A DNA stretch of 32,856 nucleotides from Candidatus Nomurabacteria bacterium GW2011_GWB1_43_19 (GCA_000999465.1 LCGB01000006.1:1-32856), one strand, 5' to 3'. Counted from the stretch's first letter, positions 1 through 9,285 are shown. Notes: generated by a model not told the origin, from the letters alone. Translations and numbers: made by a program.

Positions 1-55
1 AGTTAAGAGGCACGCGGAGCGTGCGCATTGGTTCATTTGATAGGTTTTTAGGAAC

Positions 56-100
56 AATTTTTACTAAAATAGGTTCTAGCTGATTTTAAAAGATACTCCA
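56..100. repeat. 45-nt imperfect direct repeat, copy A (upstream of SH3 gene)
   Basis: AATTTTTACTAAAATAGGTTCTAGCTGATTTTAAAAGATACTCCA aligns without gaps to 1740-1784 at about 35/45. Confidence 0.65.
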
Positions 101-135
101 TAGTTAAGTAGTTTTATTTTTGTTATAATTTAAAT

Positions 136-1701
136 ATGAAACAAGTCAAATTTATGGGTAGTTTTATATTATGTTTTTTACTCATTAGCATAACTTTTTT
201 CACTAAATTATCTTTTGCTCAAACTGACGTTCCTCTCTCTATCACATCCAATTTTTATCTACCTAATGCTATTGCTGGAATGGTTTATGAAACATCCATC
301 AATGCCATCGGTGGCAACGAATCATATCTTTGGAGTATTACTAATGGCTCGCTCCCGCCTAAACTTAATTTAATAACTGCTTCATGTTTTACAACACCTT
401 GCCAAGCACCAATTACTATCTCTGGAATTCCTGAAACTCCGGGAGTATATACATTTTTTATTACTGTTGTTTCCGGCAGGGAGAGCCATACTAAAGATTT
501 TGAGATAATTGTCATTGCAGATACACCTGGGGAAATCCGGGGTTGTACTGCGGACACCTATAGATACCGGCAACCCACCAAAATTCCCGGTTTTACAATT
601 ACAATTGACGGTGAAATCGTGTCGCCGGACAATAACGGCTCATGTTATAAAAAACAGGGATTGTCAGCCGGTTTACATCGCGCGGTCACCACAATACCGT
701 CCGGTTATTCCAACGCTTATTATTGGGCTTGCCGAAACTGTCCAGCCGAAGCGCCAACTAATGGCCATTCTAGTTTTTATTTTCCGGCGCGCATCTCTAA
801 CGACCAAGCGAATATAGATGTTGAAATTTTTCAAGGAGAATATGTGGTTCTGTGGTGGAGATACTTTCCTGAAACACCCATAGGTTGGTTAGATAAATTT
901 GTTCTGGATAACACGGGTTCATTCACAACAGGTTGGGTATTAGACCCCGGAAAAAGTGGCGCTACTCAAAACAGACAAATAGGGGTCACTTTTTATGTTG
1001 ATGGCCCAAAAGAGTTGGGAGTTTATAGTGGGAGGATTGTCGCCAATATTCCGTATTCTGATGTAGAAATGCCATTTGTCGGCGATCATGGATTTTATTG
1101 GCATGTTCCCGATCAGTTTAAAGATGGAAATAAACATGAACTTTATGCCTACGGGGTTGATACCGAAACTGGTACAGAATATGCTTTAACCCAGACGCCA
1201 CAGATTTTTGTGGTCTCATCCAAAAACTCCTTCTCAACACCTTCAACTCAACCGACATCAACACCGACATCTCCTACTTCTCCGGCAATATCTCCGGCAA
1301 TATCAACTGATATACAAGTCCAAGTATCTGCTCTGAACGTCCGTCAAGACGCGGCTTTGAGTGCACCAAAAATGAGTTTAGTATACCGAGGAGAAGTGTT
1401 AAAAAAACTTGAAGAAAAGAATGGCTGGATTAAAGTCCAATTGTTCAATAACCAAATAGGTTGGGTCTTCGGGCAATACACTACTCCTGTCGCAGTCTCC
1501 GCCATTTCAACTTCCCGCCGGGAGGTGATTGTTACAGCTTGGGTTTTAAATGTAAGAAGCGGCTCTGGAATTAACACCGGAGTGATTGCCACGGTTCAAC
1601 GAAATGATGTTTTAGAGAAAATTGATGAAAAAAACGGATGGTTTATGATTATCTTGCCGAATGGTCAAAATGGTTGGGTTCACGGAAAATTTGTAAAATA
1701 A
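136..1701 (+). CDS. Secreted protein with N-terminal putative Ig (He_PIG-like) domain and two C-terminal bacterial SH3 domains
   Basis: Signal-like N-terminus; 'LPNAIAGMVYETSINAIGG...SWSITNGSLPP...ISGIPETPGVYTFFITV' Ig-like pattern; T/P/S-rich linker; two SH3b repeats ('LNVRQDAALSAPKMSLVYRGEVLKKLEEKNGWIKVQL', 'LNVRSGSGINTGVIATVQRNDVLEKIDEKNGWFMI'). Confidence 0.8.
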   Translation: MKQVKFMGSFILCFLLISITFFTKLSFAQTDVPLSITSNFYLPNAIAGMVYETSINAIGGNESYLWSITNGSLPPKLNLITASCFTTPCQAPITISGIPETPGVYTFFITVVSGRESHTKDFEIIVIADTPGEIRGCTADTYRYRQPTKIPGFTITIDGEIVSPDNNGSCYKKQGLSAGLHRAVTTIPSGYSNAYYWACRNCPAEAPTNGHSSFYFPARISNDQANIDVEIFQGEYVVLWWRYFPETPIGWLDKFVLDNTGSFTTGWVLDPGKSGATQNRQIGVTFYVDGPKELGVYSGRIVANIPYSDVEMPFVGDHGFYWHVPDQFKDGNKHELYAYGVDTETGTEYALTQTPQIFVVSSKNSFSTPSTQPTSTPTSPTSPAISPAISTDIQVQVSALNVRQDAALSAPKMSLVYRGEVLKKLEEKNGWIKVQLFNNQIGWVFGQYTTPVAVSAISTSRREVIVTAWVLNVRSGSGINTGVIATVQRNDVLEKIDEKNGWFMIILPNGQNGWVHGKFVK

Positions 1702-1739
1702 TAACAAAAACGGCGGCGGGGCGGCTTCCTTTGTTCAGG

Positions 1740-1784
1740 AATTTTTGATAAAGTAGGTTCGAGCGAAGTCGTAAAGATACTCCA
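1740..1784. repeat. 45-nt imperfect direct repeat, copy B (downstream of SH3 gene)
   Basis: AATTTTTGATAAAGTAGGTTCGAGCGAAGTCGTAAAGATACTCCA; partner of 56-100. Confidence 0.65.
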
Positions 1785-1788
1785 GAAT

Positions 1789-2484
1789 TTAAGAACTCTT
1801 TTTTTTGTCTCCTGCCGAAACTTCTTTTGCCTCCTGAAGCTTGAAGGATTCTTTAATTTTTTCCTCAAGCTCTTCAATGCTTCGGAATCCGGTCAATACG
1901 TCGCCTTCTATGACCACCGCCGGCAGTTTTGTGTCTTCTATTTTGTAAATTTGAAGCATGGACCTGACCGCCGACAGGTCGGTGCTGTAATCGAAGGAAT
2001 AGACACGCAGTTCTGGATATTTTTCCCGAAGAGTGGTAAGCACCAGGCCTTCTTTTTCACATTCGCTGCAATTTTCCGCCGTGGTATAAAAATAAAGAAT
2101 AAAAGCCGACTTTACCTTGCAGCGTTCGGATATTTTTTTTGTCAAAAGATAATCTTTAATCTGCAGTAAAGAATAATATTTTTTCAAATAAGTCACCTCT
2201 TCGTTGGCTCCCAGATTATTTTGACTCCATTCAAGTTTGTTGCCCAATTCCCCCAGCTCCCGGGAAATAACAGAGTCGGAAATATTTTTGCAAGAAAGTT
2301 CGGAGAGCAATGAAAATTGGGTCTCGGAAGAAAGAATATCAATGGATATTTTATCCTGAATTGTTTTTAATTGGTTAATTTTTTGATTGCCGAAATAATT
2401 ACTCAAGTAAATAGCGGTAAAAAAAAGGCCCGTAGTAATCAATAATACAATCAAATATTTTTTCCAATCAATATTATTATTCAT
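1789..2484 (-). CDS. Membrane-anchored thioredoxin-fold protein
   Basis: N-terminal TM segment, 'FILYFYTTAENCSECEKEG' CxxC motif, 'KLPAVVIEGDVLTGF' cis-Pro region. Confidence 0.7.
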   Translation of the reverse strand: MNNNIDWKKYLIVLLITTGLFFTAIYLSNYFGNQKINQLKTIQDKISIDILSSETQFSLLSELSCKNISDSVISRELGELGNKLEWSQNNLGANEEVTYLKKYYSLLQIKDYLLTKKISERCKVKSAFILYFYTTAENCSECEKEGLVLTTLREKYPELRVYSFDYSTDLSAVRSMLQIYKIEDTKLPAVVIEGDVLTGFRSIEELEEKIKESFKLQEAKEVSAGDKKKSS

Positions 2485-2488
2485 ATAT

Positions 2489-3733
2489 CTATCTCCAAGA
2501 CGGTTTTCTCTTTAAAATAGTGTTATAAACCGCCGAAAGAAGCCAGAGTGGAGCAATAATGCTAAAGACGGGAAAGAAATAAAGCATGCCGAAAGAGAAA
2601 CCCCATTTCCCTTCCGCCATCTTCTTCCCGAAAACCATTGAAAATATTATCAAAAAATAAATTACAATAACGAGAAAGGAAAAAGATTGCATGTTAAAGA
2701 AAAACAGGTCAAAATTGGAGGCCTGGGTGGTAAAACGCCATCCCACGGTATCAAAAACTAAAATTTTTGAATACAAAAAATTACCCAAACTATAAATTAT
2801 TCTGCTGAATAAGTAACTTACGGAAAAAATAGAAATTATGCCCATGGGTAAAGTAAAAAAGGAGAAATTTCCGTATTTTCTTTTGAGTAAAACGCCCCGA
2901 TAATCAATCGTATTATTAATAAAACCATAAATCCAGCGCAGTCGTTGTCGAAAGAGGTTTTTAATCGTCTGGGGTGTATTGGTATAAACATAGGCATCAT
3001 TGCAATGCTCTATTTTATAATTATTTTTCTGCATCCGATAAGCAATCTCCATATCTTCCGTATTGTGCCCCTGAGAATACGGACCCAGGTCGTCAAAGAC
3101 CTTCTTGCGGAAAATCGTCAAGGGCCCCGGAGTAACATTGATAGCCCCCAAAAAACCAAGCATTTTTTTTAAATAAACCCCCATGTTATATTCGGCTCGC
3201 TGGGCGTTTTGGACAAAATTTCTGGGATCATGCACTATCACCGACGGAGCAACAGCCATAACATTACCATCTTTTTCAAAATAGCTCATAATGCGAACAA
3301 GGGACTCCGGATCCACAAAAGAGTCGGCATCCAGGCCACCAAAAAAATCTGTTTTCATGTGCTCCAGTCCCAGATTTAAGGCAGTATATTTCCCTCCGTT
3401 TTCTTTGTGAAAAATCTCTATGTTTGAATATTTTTTAAACTTGCGGATAATATTCCAAGTGCCATCGGTGGACCCGTCATCAATCAGCAAGATTTTAATT
3501 TTATCTTTGGGATAATTAAGAGCAAGCAACGACCTGATTGTTTTATAAACGGTTCGTTCTTCATTCCAACATGGCACAACAATCGTTACCGCCGGATAAT
3601 GCCCTAATTTAATTTTTTCCTTTCTGGTAATTATTTTTTTTCTGTTCTCCAAAAAAGTCACAAAGAAAAATACCTGCGCATAAACAGATAAAAAAATTAA
3701 TATGTAAAATATTGCATCCGAAACGGAAAGCAT
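2489..3733 (-). CDS. Family 2 glycosyltransferase, processive type, membrane
   Basis: 'VVPCWNEERTV', 'LLIDDGSTDGT', 'GLDADSFVDP', 'NTEDMEIAYRM', 'RQRLRWIYGF' (QxxRW-like), C-terminal TM helices. Confidence 0.9.
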   Translation of the reverse strand: MLSVSDAIFYILIFLSVYAQVFFFVTFLENRKKIITRKEKIKLGHYPAVTIVVPCWNEERTVYKTIRSLLALNYPKDKIKILLIDDGSTDGTWNIIRKFKKYSNIEIFHKENGGKYTALNLGLEHMKTDFFGGLDADSFVDPESLVRIMSYFEKDGNVMAVAPSVIVHDPRNFVQNAQRAEYNMGVYLKKMLGFLGAINVTPGPLTIFRKKVFDDLGPYSQGHNTEDMEIAYRMQKNNYKIEHCNDAYVYTNTPQTIKNLFRQRLRWIYGFINNTIDYRGVLLKRKYGNFSFFTLPMGIISIFSVSYLFSRIIYSLGNFLYSKILVFDTVGWRFTTQASNFDLFFFNMQSFSFLVIVIYFLIIFSMVFGKKMAEGKWGFSFGMLYFFPVFSIIAPLWLLSAVYNTILKRKPSWR

Positions 3734-3832
3734 ATTACTTACTATTAATATAGCACTTTAGAGATAAAATGTAAACCCCGCCACCGAAATCAAACCCGGT
3801 ACGGGGAAAACAAAAAAATTATTGGGAAAAAA

Positions 3833-3919
3833 TTACATCTTGTTCTCTGTCTCCCTGTCCGAACAGCAAGCTGCGCAGGCAGCCTTGCATTTACTGCATC
3901 GGCAGCCAAAAATTTTCAT
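3833..3919 (-). CDS. Possible 28-aa cysteine-rich peptide
   Basis: Own translation: MKIFGCRCSKCKAACAACCSDRETENKM*; six Cys as CxCxxCxxxCxxCC; same strand as and upstream of the glycosyltransferase; not in the ORF track because of length. Confidence 0.35.
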   Translation of the reverse strand: MKIFGCRCSKCKAACAACCSDRETENKM

Positions 3920-4010
3920 TATTGCCGCAATACCCGCTTCCGCGGAACAAATTTACCCAAACAATCCCCGCCTGGACGACCACTCAGACAGGTTTAATAT
4001 TAATATATCA

Positions 4011-4041
4011 ATTATATCATATTTTAAAAATATGATATAAT
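4011..4041. promoter_or_regulatory. Long perfect palindrome with embedded -10, upstream of DsbA-like gene
   Basis: ATTATATCATATTTT-A-AAAATATGATATAAT: 15-bp perfect arms, 1-nt centre; TATAAT at 4036-4041 lies in the right arm. Confidence 0.6.
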
Positions 4042-4068
4042 AATGTATTATAAATTACAATAGAAAAT

Positions 4069-4755
4069 ATGCAAAATAATAATCAAAATCAGGTAGTCAG
4101 CGCAATAATAATCGCGGGGGTCATAATAGCCGGAGCAATCTTGTTAAAAGGAAGCAATCCTCCGGTAGCAGATGCGCCAACTGCAAATAATAACAATTTA
4201 CCAATTTCAAACATCAGGCCAGTTTCATCAAGCGACCACATCATAGGGAATATAAACGCTAAAATAGTCATAGTGGAGTATTCGGACCTTGAATGTCCCT
4301 TCTGTAAAGTATTTCACGCAACGATGCAGCGAGTGGTTCAAAACAGCGATAGCAACGTTGCCTGGGTTTATCGGCATTATCCAATTCCTCAACTCCATCC
4401 GAAAGCTTTCAGGGAAGCGGAAGCGACCGAGTGCGCCTATGACCAGGGAGGTAATGACGCTTTTTGGAGTTATACCGACCGATTATTTGAAATTACACCG
4501 GCAAACAACGGTCTTGATGCGGCTGAACTTCCCAGGATTGCGGAATATGTCGGACTTAACGTTGCGTCGTTCAATGAATGCCTGGAGAGCGGAAAATTCA
4601 CAAGCAAAGTTCAGGCCGATGTAGACGACGGGGTCAAAGCCGGAGTAAACGGAACACCGTCTTCCTTCATTCTGGTTAAAGGCAAAATAATTGACACTAT
4701 TCCCGGGGCCCAGCCGTACGAAGCGGTAATGCAGAGATTGGACGCAATAAAATAA
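4069..4755 (+). CDS. DsbA-family thiol:disulfide oxidoreductase (membrane anchored)
   Basis: N-terminal TM; 'VEYSDLECPFCKVFHATMQRV' CPFC; 'GVNGTPSSFILVKGKIIDTIPGAQPYE'. Confidence 0.9.
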   Translation: MQNNNQNQVVSAIIIAGVIIAGAILLKGSNPPVADAPTANNNNLPISNIRPVSSSDHIIGNINAKIVIVEYSDLECPFCKVFHATMQRVVQNSDSNVAWVYRHYPIPQLHPKAFREAEATECAYDQGGNDAFWSYTDRLFEITPANNGLDAAELPRIAEYVGLNVASFNECLESGKFTSKVQADVDDGVKAGVNGTPSSFILVKGKIIDTIPGAQPYEAVMQRLDAIK

Positions 4756-4789
4756 AACGAGTAAAAAAAACTCCCAAGTAGAAATCTTT

Positions 4790-5110
4790 TTAGGGACACG
4801 ACGGGCTCAATGGAATACTTGGGGCTCCTGGTATGGTTTGTCCGTAAACCCAAAAAGTATCCACGTTTGAACAAGCTCCCGCACCGCCTTCGCCTTGGTT
4901 TGCGTCCAGCGGTTTTCCTTGCTCTCTTTGAGCAATTATTATTACTTGGACAATCTCACGCATTTCAACTTTAGCTTTAGTTACCCTAGCTTTGTCTCGT
5001 GCGGAATTCAAGCTAGCCAAAACTACTGAAGCCAGAACTCCAATAATAGCAACTACGACAAGAAGTTCTATGAGAGTAAAACCGGCATTATTTTTGCGAA
5101 AGAAAGTCAT
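4790..5110 (-). CDS. Type IV pilin-like / pseudopilin protein
   Basis: 'NNAGFTLIELLVVVAIIGVLASVVLASLNSARDKA' prepilin cleavage/methylation motif. Confidence 0.9.
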   Translation of the reverse strand: MTFFRKNNAGFTLIELLVVVAIIGVLASVVLASLNSARDKARVTKAKVEMREIVQVIIIAQREQGKPLDANQGEGGAGACSNVDTFWVYGQTIPGAPSIPLSPSCP

Positions 5111-5229
5111 TTAGGTATTTTATCAACTATCTACCCCTCACAAGTTCTCTGAAGTGATTATTTACAGATGGTCTATTGCGGCAATTTCGGCAAGGACTCG
5201 CGAACTTCTGAACAAGAACATACAATAGT

Positions 5230-5251
5230 CACGGCCGTTGTTATTATGGTA
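5230..5251 (+). promoter_or_regulatory. 22-nt flanking motif, upstream copy (PaaX-like gene 1)
   Basis: CACGGCCGTTGTTATTATGGTA; reverse complement of 5847-5868 matches 21/22. Confidence 0.7.
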
Positions 5252-5261
5252 ATATATTAAT

Positions 5262-5822
5262 ATGCGTTTAATTGACCAAGAATCAAATTCCGGAAAAATA
5301 ATCCGTGCCCTTGGTATGGGAATAGGTATATCTGTGGCTTTAGGGAACAGGAGAACGAGTTATAAAATGACAAAAACATTGATCAAGAGAATTTTTGGTT
5401 CAAACAAGCAACCCAAAAATTATTCCAGATATTTTTCTAAATTGAGAAAACAAAAGCTTGTATGCATTAAACAAGTTGGCAATGATCATATAATTTCCCT
5501 GACAGAAAAAGGGGGAGATGTTTTGTTGAGGTTTAATTATGAAAACTTGGAAATAACGCAAAAGAAAATTTGGGATAGAAATTTTCGTATGGTTATTTTT
5601 GATATTCCAGAAACAAAAAGAAACGCGAGAGACTCGCTTCGAGCAAAAATTAAAGAGCTGGGTTTGGTAAAATTTAACGATAGCGTTTGGGTATATCCAT
5701 ACCCATGCCAAAAAGAGATTGATTTTATCGCTAACTATTGGGGTATAGGTAAGTATGTGCACTTTGCTTTAGTGAAAAACATAACTAATAGGGACTACTT
5801 GGAAAGATATTTCCATTTATAA
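5262..5822 (+). CDS. PaaX-like regulator with Cas2-like C-terminal fold
   Basis: Winged-helix-like N-terminus plus 'KIWDRNFRMVIFDIPETKRNARDSLRAKIKELGLVKFNDSVWVYPYPCQKEIDFIANYWGI...YLERYFHL'; paralogous to 18069-18674. Confidence 0.75.
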   Translation: MRLIDQESNSGKIIRALGMGIGISVALGNRRTSYKMTKTLIKRIFGSNKQPKNYSRYFSKLRKQKLVCIKQVGNDHIISLTEKGGDVLLRFNYENLEITQKKIWDRNFRMVIFDIPETKRNARDSLRAKIKELGLVKFNDSVWVYPYPCQKEIDFIANYWGIGKYVHFALVKNITNRDYLERYFHL

Positions 5823-5846
5823 ATAAGAAATAAGCATTTTTATAAC

Positions 5847-5868
5847 TACCATAATAACAATGGCCGTG
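5847..5868 (-). promoter_or_regulatory. 22-nt flanking motif, downstream inverted copy (PaaX-like gene 1)
   Basis: TACCATAATAACAATGGCCGTG; reverse complement CACGGCCATTGTTATTATGGTA. Confidence 0.7.
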
Positions 5869-5905
5869 GTTATTAATTACATTTACATTAGTTAACCATT
5901 ATTTA

Positions 5906-7144
5906 CTAATCAAAGTAGTTCTTCAGCCGGGAAATTTTTTCGTGCTGGCGGAGTTTTTCGTGCACCTTGGCTTCAATCTGGCGGATACGCTCGCGGGTTA
6001 CGCCAAACTCTTCCCCAACTCTCTCCAGGGTGTGCTGAATGCCGTCCAGGAGCCCGTAGCGCATTTCCAGAATTTTACGCTCCTTGGGGTTGAGCTCGTT
6101 CAGAACTTCGCGAATCTGGTCGGAGAGAATCCGGCGGGAGGACTCCTGGTCGGGACGTAAAATCTTATCGTCGGGAATAAAATTCTCCAATGTGGATTTA
6201 TCGTCGTCATCCCCGACCGGCTGTTCCAGAGACACTGTCTCTTGTGAAATATTTTCAATTACATGGATTTTTTCCACCGGTATCCCCATCTCGGTGGCAA
6301 TTTCCTCAGCCAAGGGCTCCCGACCCAGGTCCTGGAAAAGTCGTCTGTGCGTCTGTTTGTATTTTGATATTGTTTCCACCATATGGACGGGAATGCGGAT
6401 AGTGCGGGATTGGTCGGCGAGTGCCCGAGTAATGGACTGACGGATCCACCAAGTGGCATAGGTTGAAAATTTATAACCCTTAGTCCAGTCAAATTTTTCC
6501 ACCGCTTTGAACAAACCCAGGTTTCCTTCCTGAATCAGGTCAAGTAGAGTCAAATTGGCGCTGCGACCGACGTATTTCTTGGCGATAGAAACCACCAGAC
6601 GCAAATTGGCGCGAGCCAATAGATTTTTCGCCTCCAAATCTCCGCGCTCAATCCGCTTGGCCAGGTCCTTCTCGTCGCCGGCATGAATCAGCGGGTATTG
6701 TCCGATTTCTTTCAAATACATTTGAATGGAATCGTGCATGCTTCCCTTGTTCAAGTCCTTGTCGTTTAGGTCTAAATCCAGATTGAGCAGATTTCCACCT
6801 TCCAGCACATCAATACCGGCGATTGCGAACTTTTCATAAAGCTCGTCCAAAAATAAAATATTGTTTTCTATGTCCGGAAAAGTTTTTAATATTTCATCGT
6901 AAGTGATAAATCCCCTTTTGCGCCCTTTTTCTATAAGTCCGTTTGAGATATGCGCCAGATTTTCGGCTTTCTTTTCGGCATAAGATAACTTTTTTATTTT
7001 CGCAGTATTTTTTCCCGACGCTTTTGATCGGGATTCCGACCTCTTTAGGCGTCGGGGCCTGGTTTTTTTAACTTTTCTACTTTTTTTCTTCTTTGTAAAT
7101 TTTTTGCTCTTATTTAATTTTTTCTTTTTGTGTTTTTTCTTCAT
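5906..7144 (-). CDS. rpoD: RNA polymerase primary sigma factor (sigma-70)
   Basis: '[79 protein letters not shown]' and '[19 protein letters not shown]'; Lys-rich N-terminus. Confidence 0.98.
   Translation of the reverse strand: MKKKHKKKKLNKSKKFTKKKKSRKVKKTRPRRLKRSESRSKASGKNTAKIKKLSYAEKKAENLAHISNGLIEKGRKRGFITYDEILKTFPDIENNILFLDELYEKFAIAGIDVLEGGNLLNLDLDLNDKDLNKGSMHDSIQMYLKEIGQYPLIHAGDEKDLAKRIERGDLEAKNLLARANLRLVVSIAKKYVGRSANLTLLDLIQEGNLGLFKAVEKFDWTKGYKFSTYATWWIRQSITRALADQSRTIRIPVHMVETISKYKQTHRRLFQDLGREPLAEEIATEMGIPVEKIHVIENISQETVSLEQPVGDDDDKSTLENFIPDDKILRPDQESSRRILSDQIREVLNELNPKERKILEMRYGLLDGIQHTLERVGEEFGVTRERIRQIEAKVHEKLRQHEKISRLKNYFD
7014..7056 (-). repeat. Palindromic element A, copy 1, in frame inside rpoD
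   Basis: Minus strand CCCGACGC CTAAAGAGGTCGGAATCCCGATCAAAA GCGTCGGG; 8-bp arms, 27-nt centre; encodes [16 protein letters not shown]. Confidence 0.8.
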
Positions 7145-7149
7145 GTGAT

Positions 7150-8856
7150 TTATCTCTTCAAACGATTATTTTTAATATCTTCTTTCTTTTTATTTAACTC
7201 GTTAATTTCTTGTAAAATCTTTTTACCCGACTCTTCGTTTTGCGCTTGTCGTAAATCCGACATTTTCTTGCTTAATTTTTCGTTTATATTTTCTTCTTCT
7301 AAATTTAAGAACATTTCCCGTATATCGTTTTCTAAATCTTCGTTATCGATATAAAACACCTCCGCCTCAAATATGAGGTCTTCTTTTCTATCTTCATATT
7401 TTTTATAAACCCCCCCCAGTTTTTTAAAAATTGTCTCAAAATCAATAACGGGCTTTGCTATAGATTTTTGCCAAAGAGCGACGCCGAGCAGTTTTTGTTC
7501 AATATAATCTTTCCTGTATGTTACGCCTAGTGTTTCTTTTGCTTCTTCAATTTCCTCCTTCTCGTATTTTAATTCCCGCTCGATTTTTTTTAAATCGTCT
7601 TGCAGGGCGCTCTCTGAAATACCCGACGAATCGCTGATTTTTTTTATAAAGAATGTCTTTTCTATCGAACTCTGAAGTGCGTTCACAAACGGCAAGATTT
7701 TCTCCTTGATTTCCCTGCCAGCTTTGCGCATGTCTCCTTCACAACTTTTCAGGACTTTCAGTAAAAGAAATTCAATAATGTGTCTGGAATTTTTAATGGC
7801 TTCGCGCCAGGCATCTGCTCCGGTTTTCCCGATTAAATCCGCCGGGTCAACATCCTCCGGCATATCTACCACTTTTACGTCCATGCCGAGGGAAAGGGCT
7901 ATTCTGCCCGCCCTGATGGTCGCATTCGCTCCGGCGCGGTCGGCGTCAAAAGCCAGCACAATATTGGGGGAAAGCCGGCGGACCAGTCCCAGGTTAGAAA
8001 CGACGTTTTCCTTAGAAACGGTGGAGTCCGACAAGGCCGTGCCGGATGTCGCCACGGTGTTCCTATACCCCGCCTGGTGCGATAATATCAAGTCCATCTG
8101 ACCTTCAACTAAAACGGAAAAATTGTTTTTGCGAATCGCGTCCTTGGCTTTGTCTATCCCGTAGAGCACGACATTTTTGCTGAAAATGGGTGTTTCCGGA
8201 CTGTTCAGATATTTCGGTTCACCTTCACCTATAATCCTACCTGAAAATGCAATAATTCTTCCGCTTGAATCAGCCATCGGAAACATAATTCTATTTCTAA
8301 AACGATCGTAATATCCTTTTCCTGTTTTTTTAATCAGTCCGGCACGTTCTATTTCTAAATCTGAAAAATTCGGTTTTAAATATTCATATAAGTTCCGCCA
8401 TTCGTTTGGAGTAAAACCAATCCTGAAATCCTTGACGCTTTTTTCATTTAAGCCACGAGTTTTTAAGTAATTTAATACTTCCTTATTTTGGGTTAAATTA
8501 TTACAAAAATACAAAGTGGCCTCCTCCATTATTCTATATGATTTTTCTTTTTCGCTTTCCTCTTTTGGATTATAGTGTTCCAAAGGTATTCCGGCTCTGT
8601 CTGCCAAGAGTTTTAAGGCGCCCTTAAAATCAAGCCCCTCAAATTCTTCTACGAAAGTAAAAATGTCCCCTGAGGCGCCGCAGCCGAAACAATAGTATGT
8701 GCCGCGGTCGGGCGACACGAAAAAGGACGGGGTCTTTTCGTTGTGGAACGGACATTTGGCCTTCAGGTTGGCGCCCGCTTTGTCCAGTTTTATGTAAGAA
8801 GAGACCACTTCTTCAATTGACAGCCTCTCCTTAATTTGTTGAACGGGTGAGAACAT
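7150..8856 (-). CDS. dnaG: DNA primase
   Basis: N-terminal zinc finger '[35 protein letters not shown]', Toprim '[29 protein letters not shown]', '[14 protein letters not shown]'. Confidence 0.97.
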   Translation of the reverse strand: MFSPVQQIKERLSIEEVVSSYIKLDKAGANLKAKCPFHNEKTPSFFVSPDRGTYYCFGCGASGDIFTFVEEFEGLDFKGALKLLADRAGIPLEHYNPKEESEKEKSYRIMEEATLYFCNNLTQNKEVLNYLKTRGLNEKSVKDFRIGFTPNEWRNLYEYLKPNFSDLEIERAGLIKKTGKGYYDRFRNRIMFPMADSSGRIIAFSGRIIGEGEPKYLNSPETPIFSKNVVLYGIDKAKDAIRKNNFSVLVEGQMDLILSHQAGYRNTVATSGTALSDSTVSKENVVSNLGLVRRLSPNIVLAFDADRAGANATIRAGRIALSLGMDVKVVDMPEDVDPADLIGKTGADAWREAIKNSRHIIEFLLLKVLKSCEGDMRKAGREIKEKILPFVNALQSSIEKTFFIKKISDSSGISESALQDDLKKIERELKYEKEEIEEAKETLGVTYRKDYIEQKLLGVALWQKSIAKPVIDFETIFKKLGGVYKKYEDRKEDLIFEAEVFYIDNEDLENDIREMFLNLEEENINEKLSKKMSDLRQAQNEESGKKILQEINELNKKKEDIKNNRLKR

Positions 8857-8905
8857 AAAGTTTTTTATTTATCATGTTTCTTTTAATCTCTCCTCTAAGA
8901 TAAAA

Positions 8906-9123
8906 TTACTTCTCAGGAGATTCTAAAGTAGACCATCCGCACAATGCTTCCCATTCTCTACGATCAGTGCTATTCATATCCAAGACTTGTTCCAGCGTAA
9001 AATAATCACAATCTGGATACGCACCCCAACCACGATCAATCATAAAATAAAAAAGAGCGAAAAAAACAATAATTACAAATCCCCCTATAAAATCAGCTAT
9101 AAACTCTTTTTTAAGTCTGTCAT
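8906..9123 (-). CDS. Small single-pass membrane protein, apparently needing a -1 frameshift
   Basis: ATG ACA GAC TTA AAA AAG AGT TTA TAG in frame 0; the -1 frame after A_AAA_AAG gives MTDLKK-EFIADFIGGFVIIVFFALFYFMIDRGWGAYPDCDYFTLEQVLDMNSTDRREWEALCGWSTLESPEK*. Confidence 0.4.
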
Positions 9124-9183
9124 AAATTATGCTTTGATTAAGTTAACAATTCAGATTTAATACAAAGATTGTTAATAATTACC

Positions 9184-9285
9184 TTGACATTTTTTTTGTA
9201 TTTGCTAAGATATTAAGTATATCACCAACAGAAGAGGTTTCCCCTTAAGGTTCCGTCCTTAGGGGGTCTTTTCTTTTTTGTACCC
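9184..9285 (+). ncRNA. Candidate short transcript: extended -10 promoter, hairpin, T-rich tract
   Basis: TTGACA (9184-9189)-N16-TAAGAT (9206-9211) with upstream TGC; hairpin CCCCTTAAGG/CCTTAGGGGG, then tcttttcttttttg; runs antisense into the 3' end of the NYN gene. Confidence 0.35.

Noticed and set aside
11-26. GCACGCggaGCGTGCGC hairpin at the window start as a terminator or element
   Set aside because: Too close to the window edge and no T-tract visible; insufficient context to call.
1740-1784. GGTTCGAGC as a tRNA T-arm
   Set aside because: No acceptor stem, anticodon arm or CCA context around it; no tRNA fold visible, and it is better explained by the 45-nt direct repeat.
3822-4040. 72-aa plus-strand ORF 'MGKNYILFSVSLSEQQAAQ...'
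   Set aside because: No family features and it overlaps the DsbA-gene promoter palindrome; the opposite-strand Cys-rich frame is more coherent.
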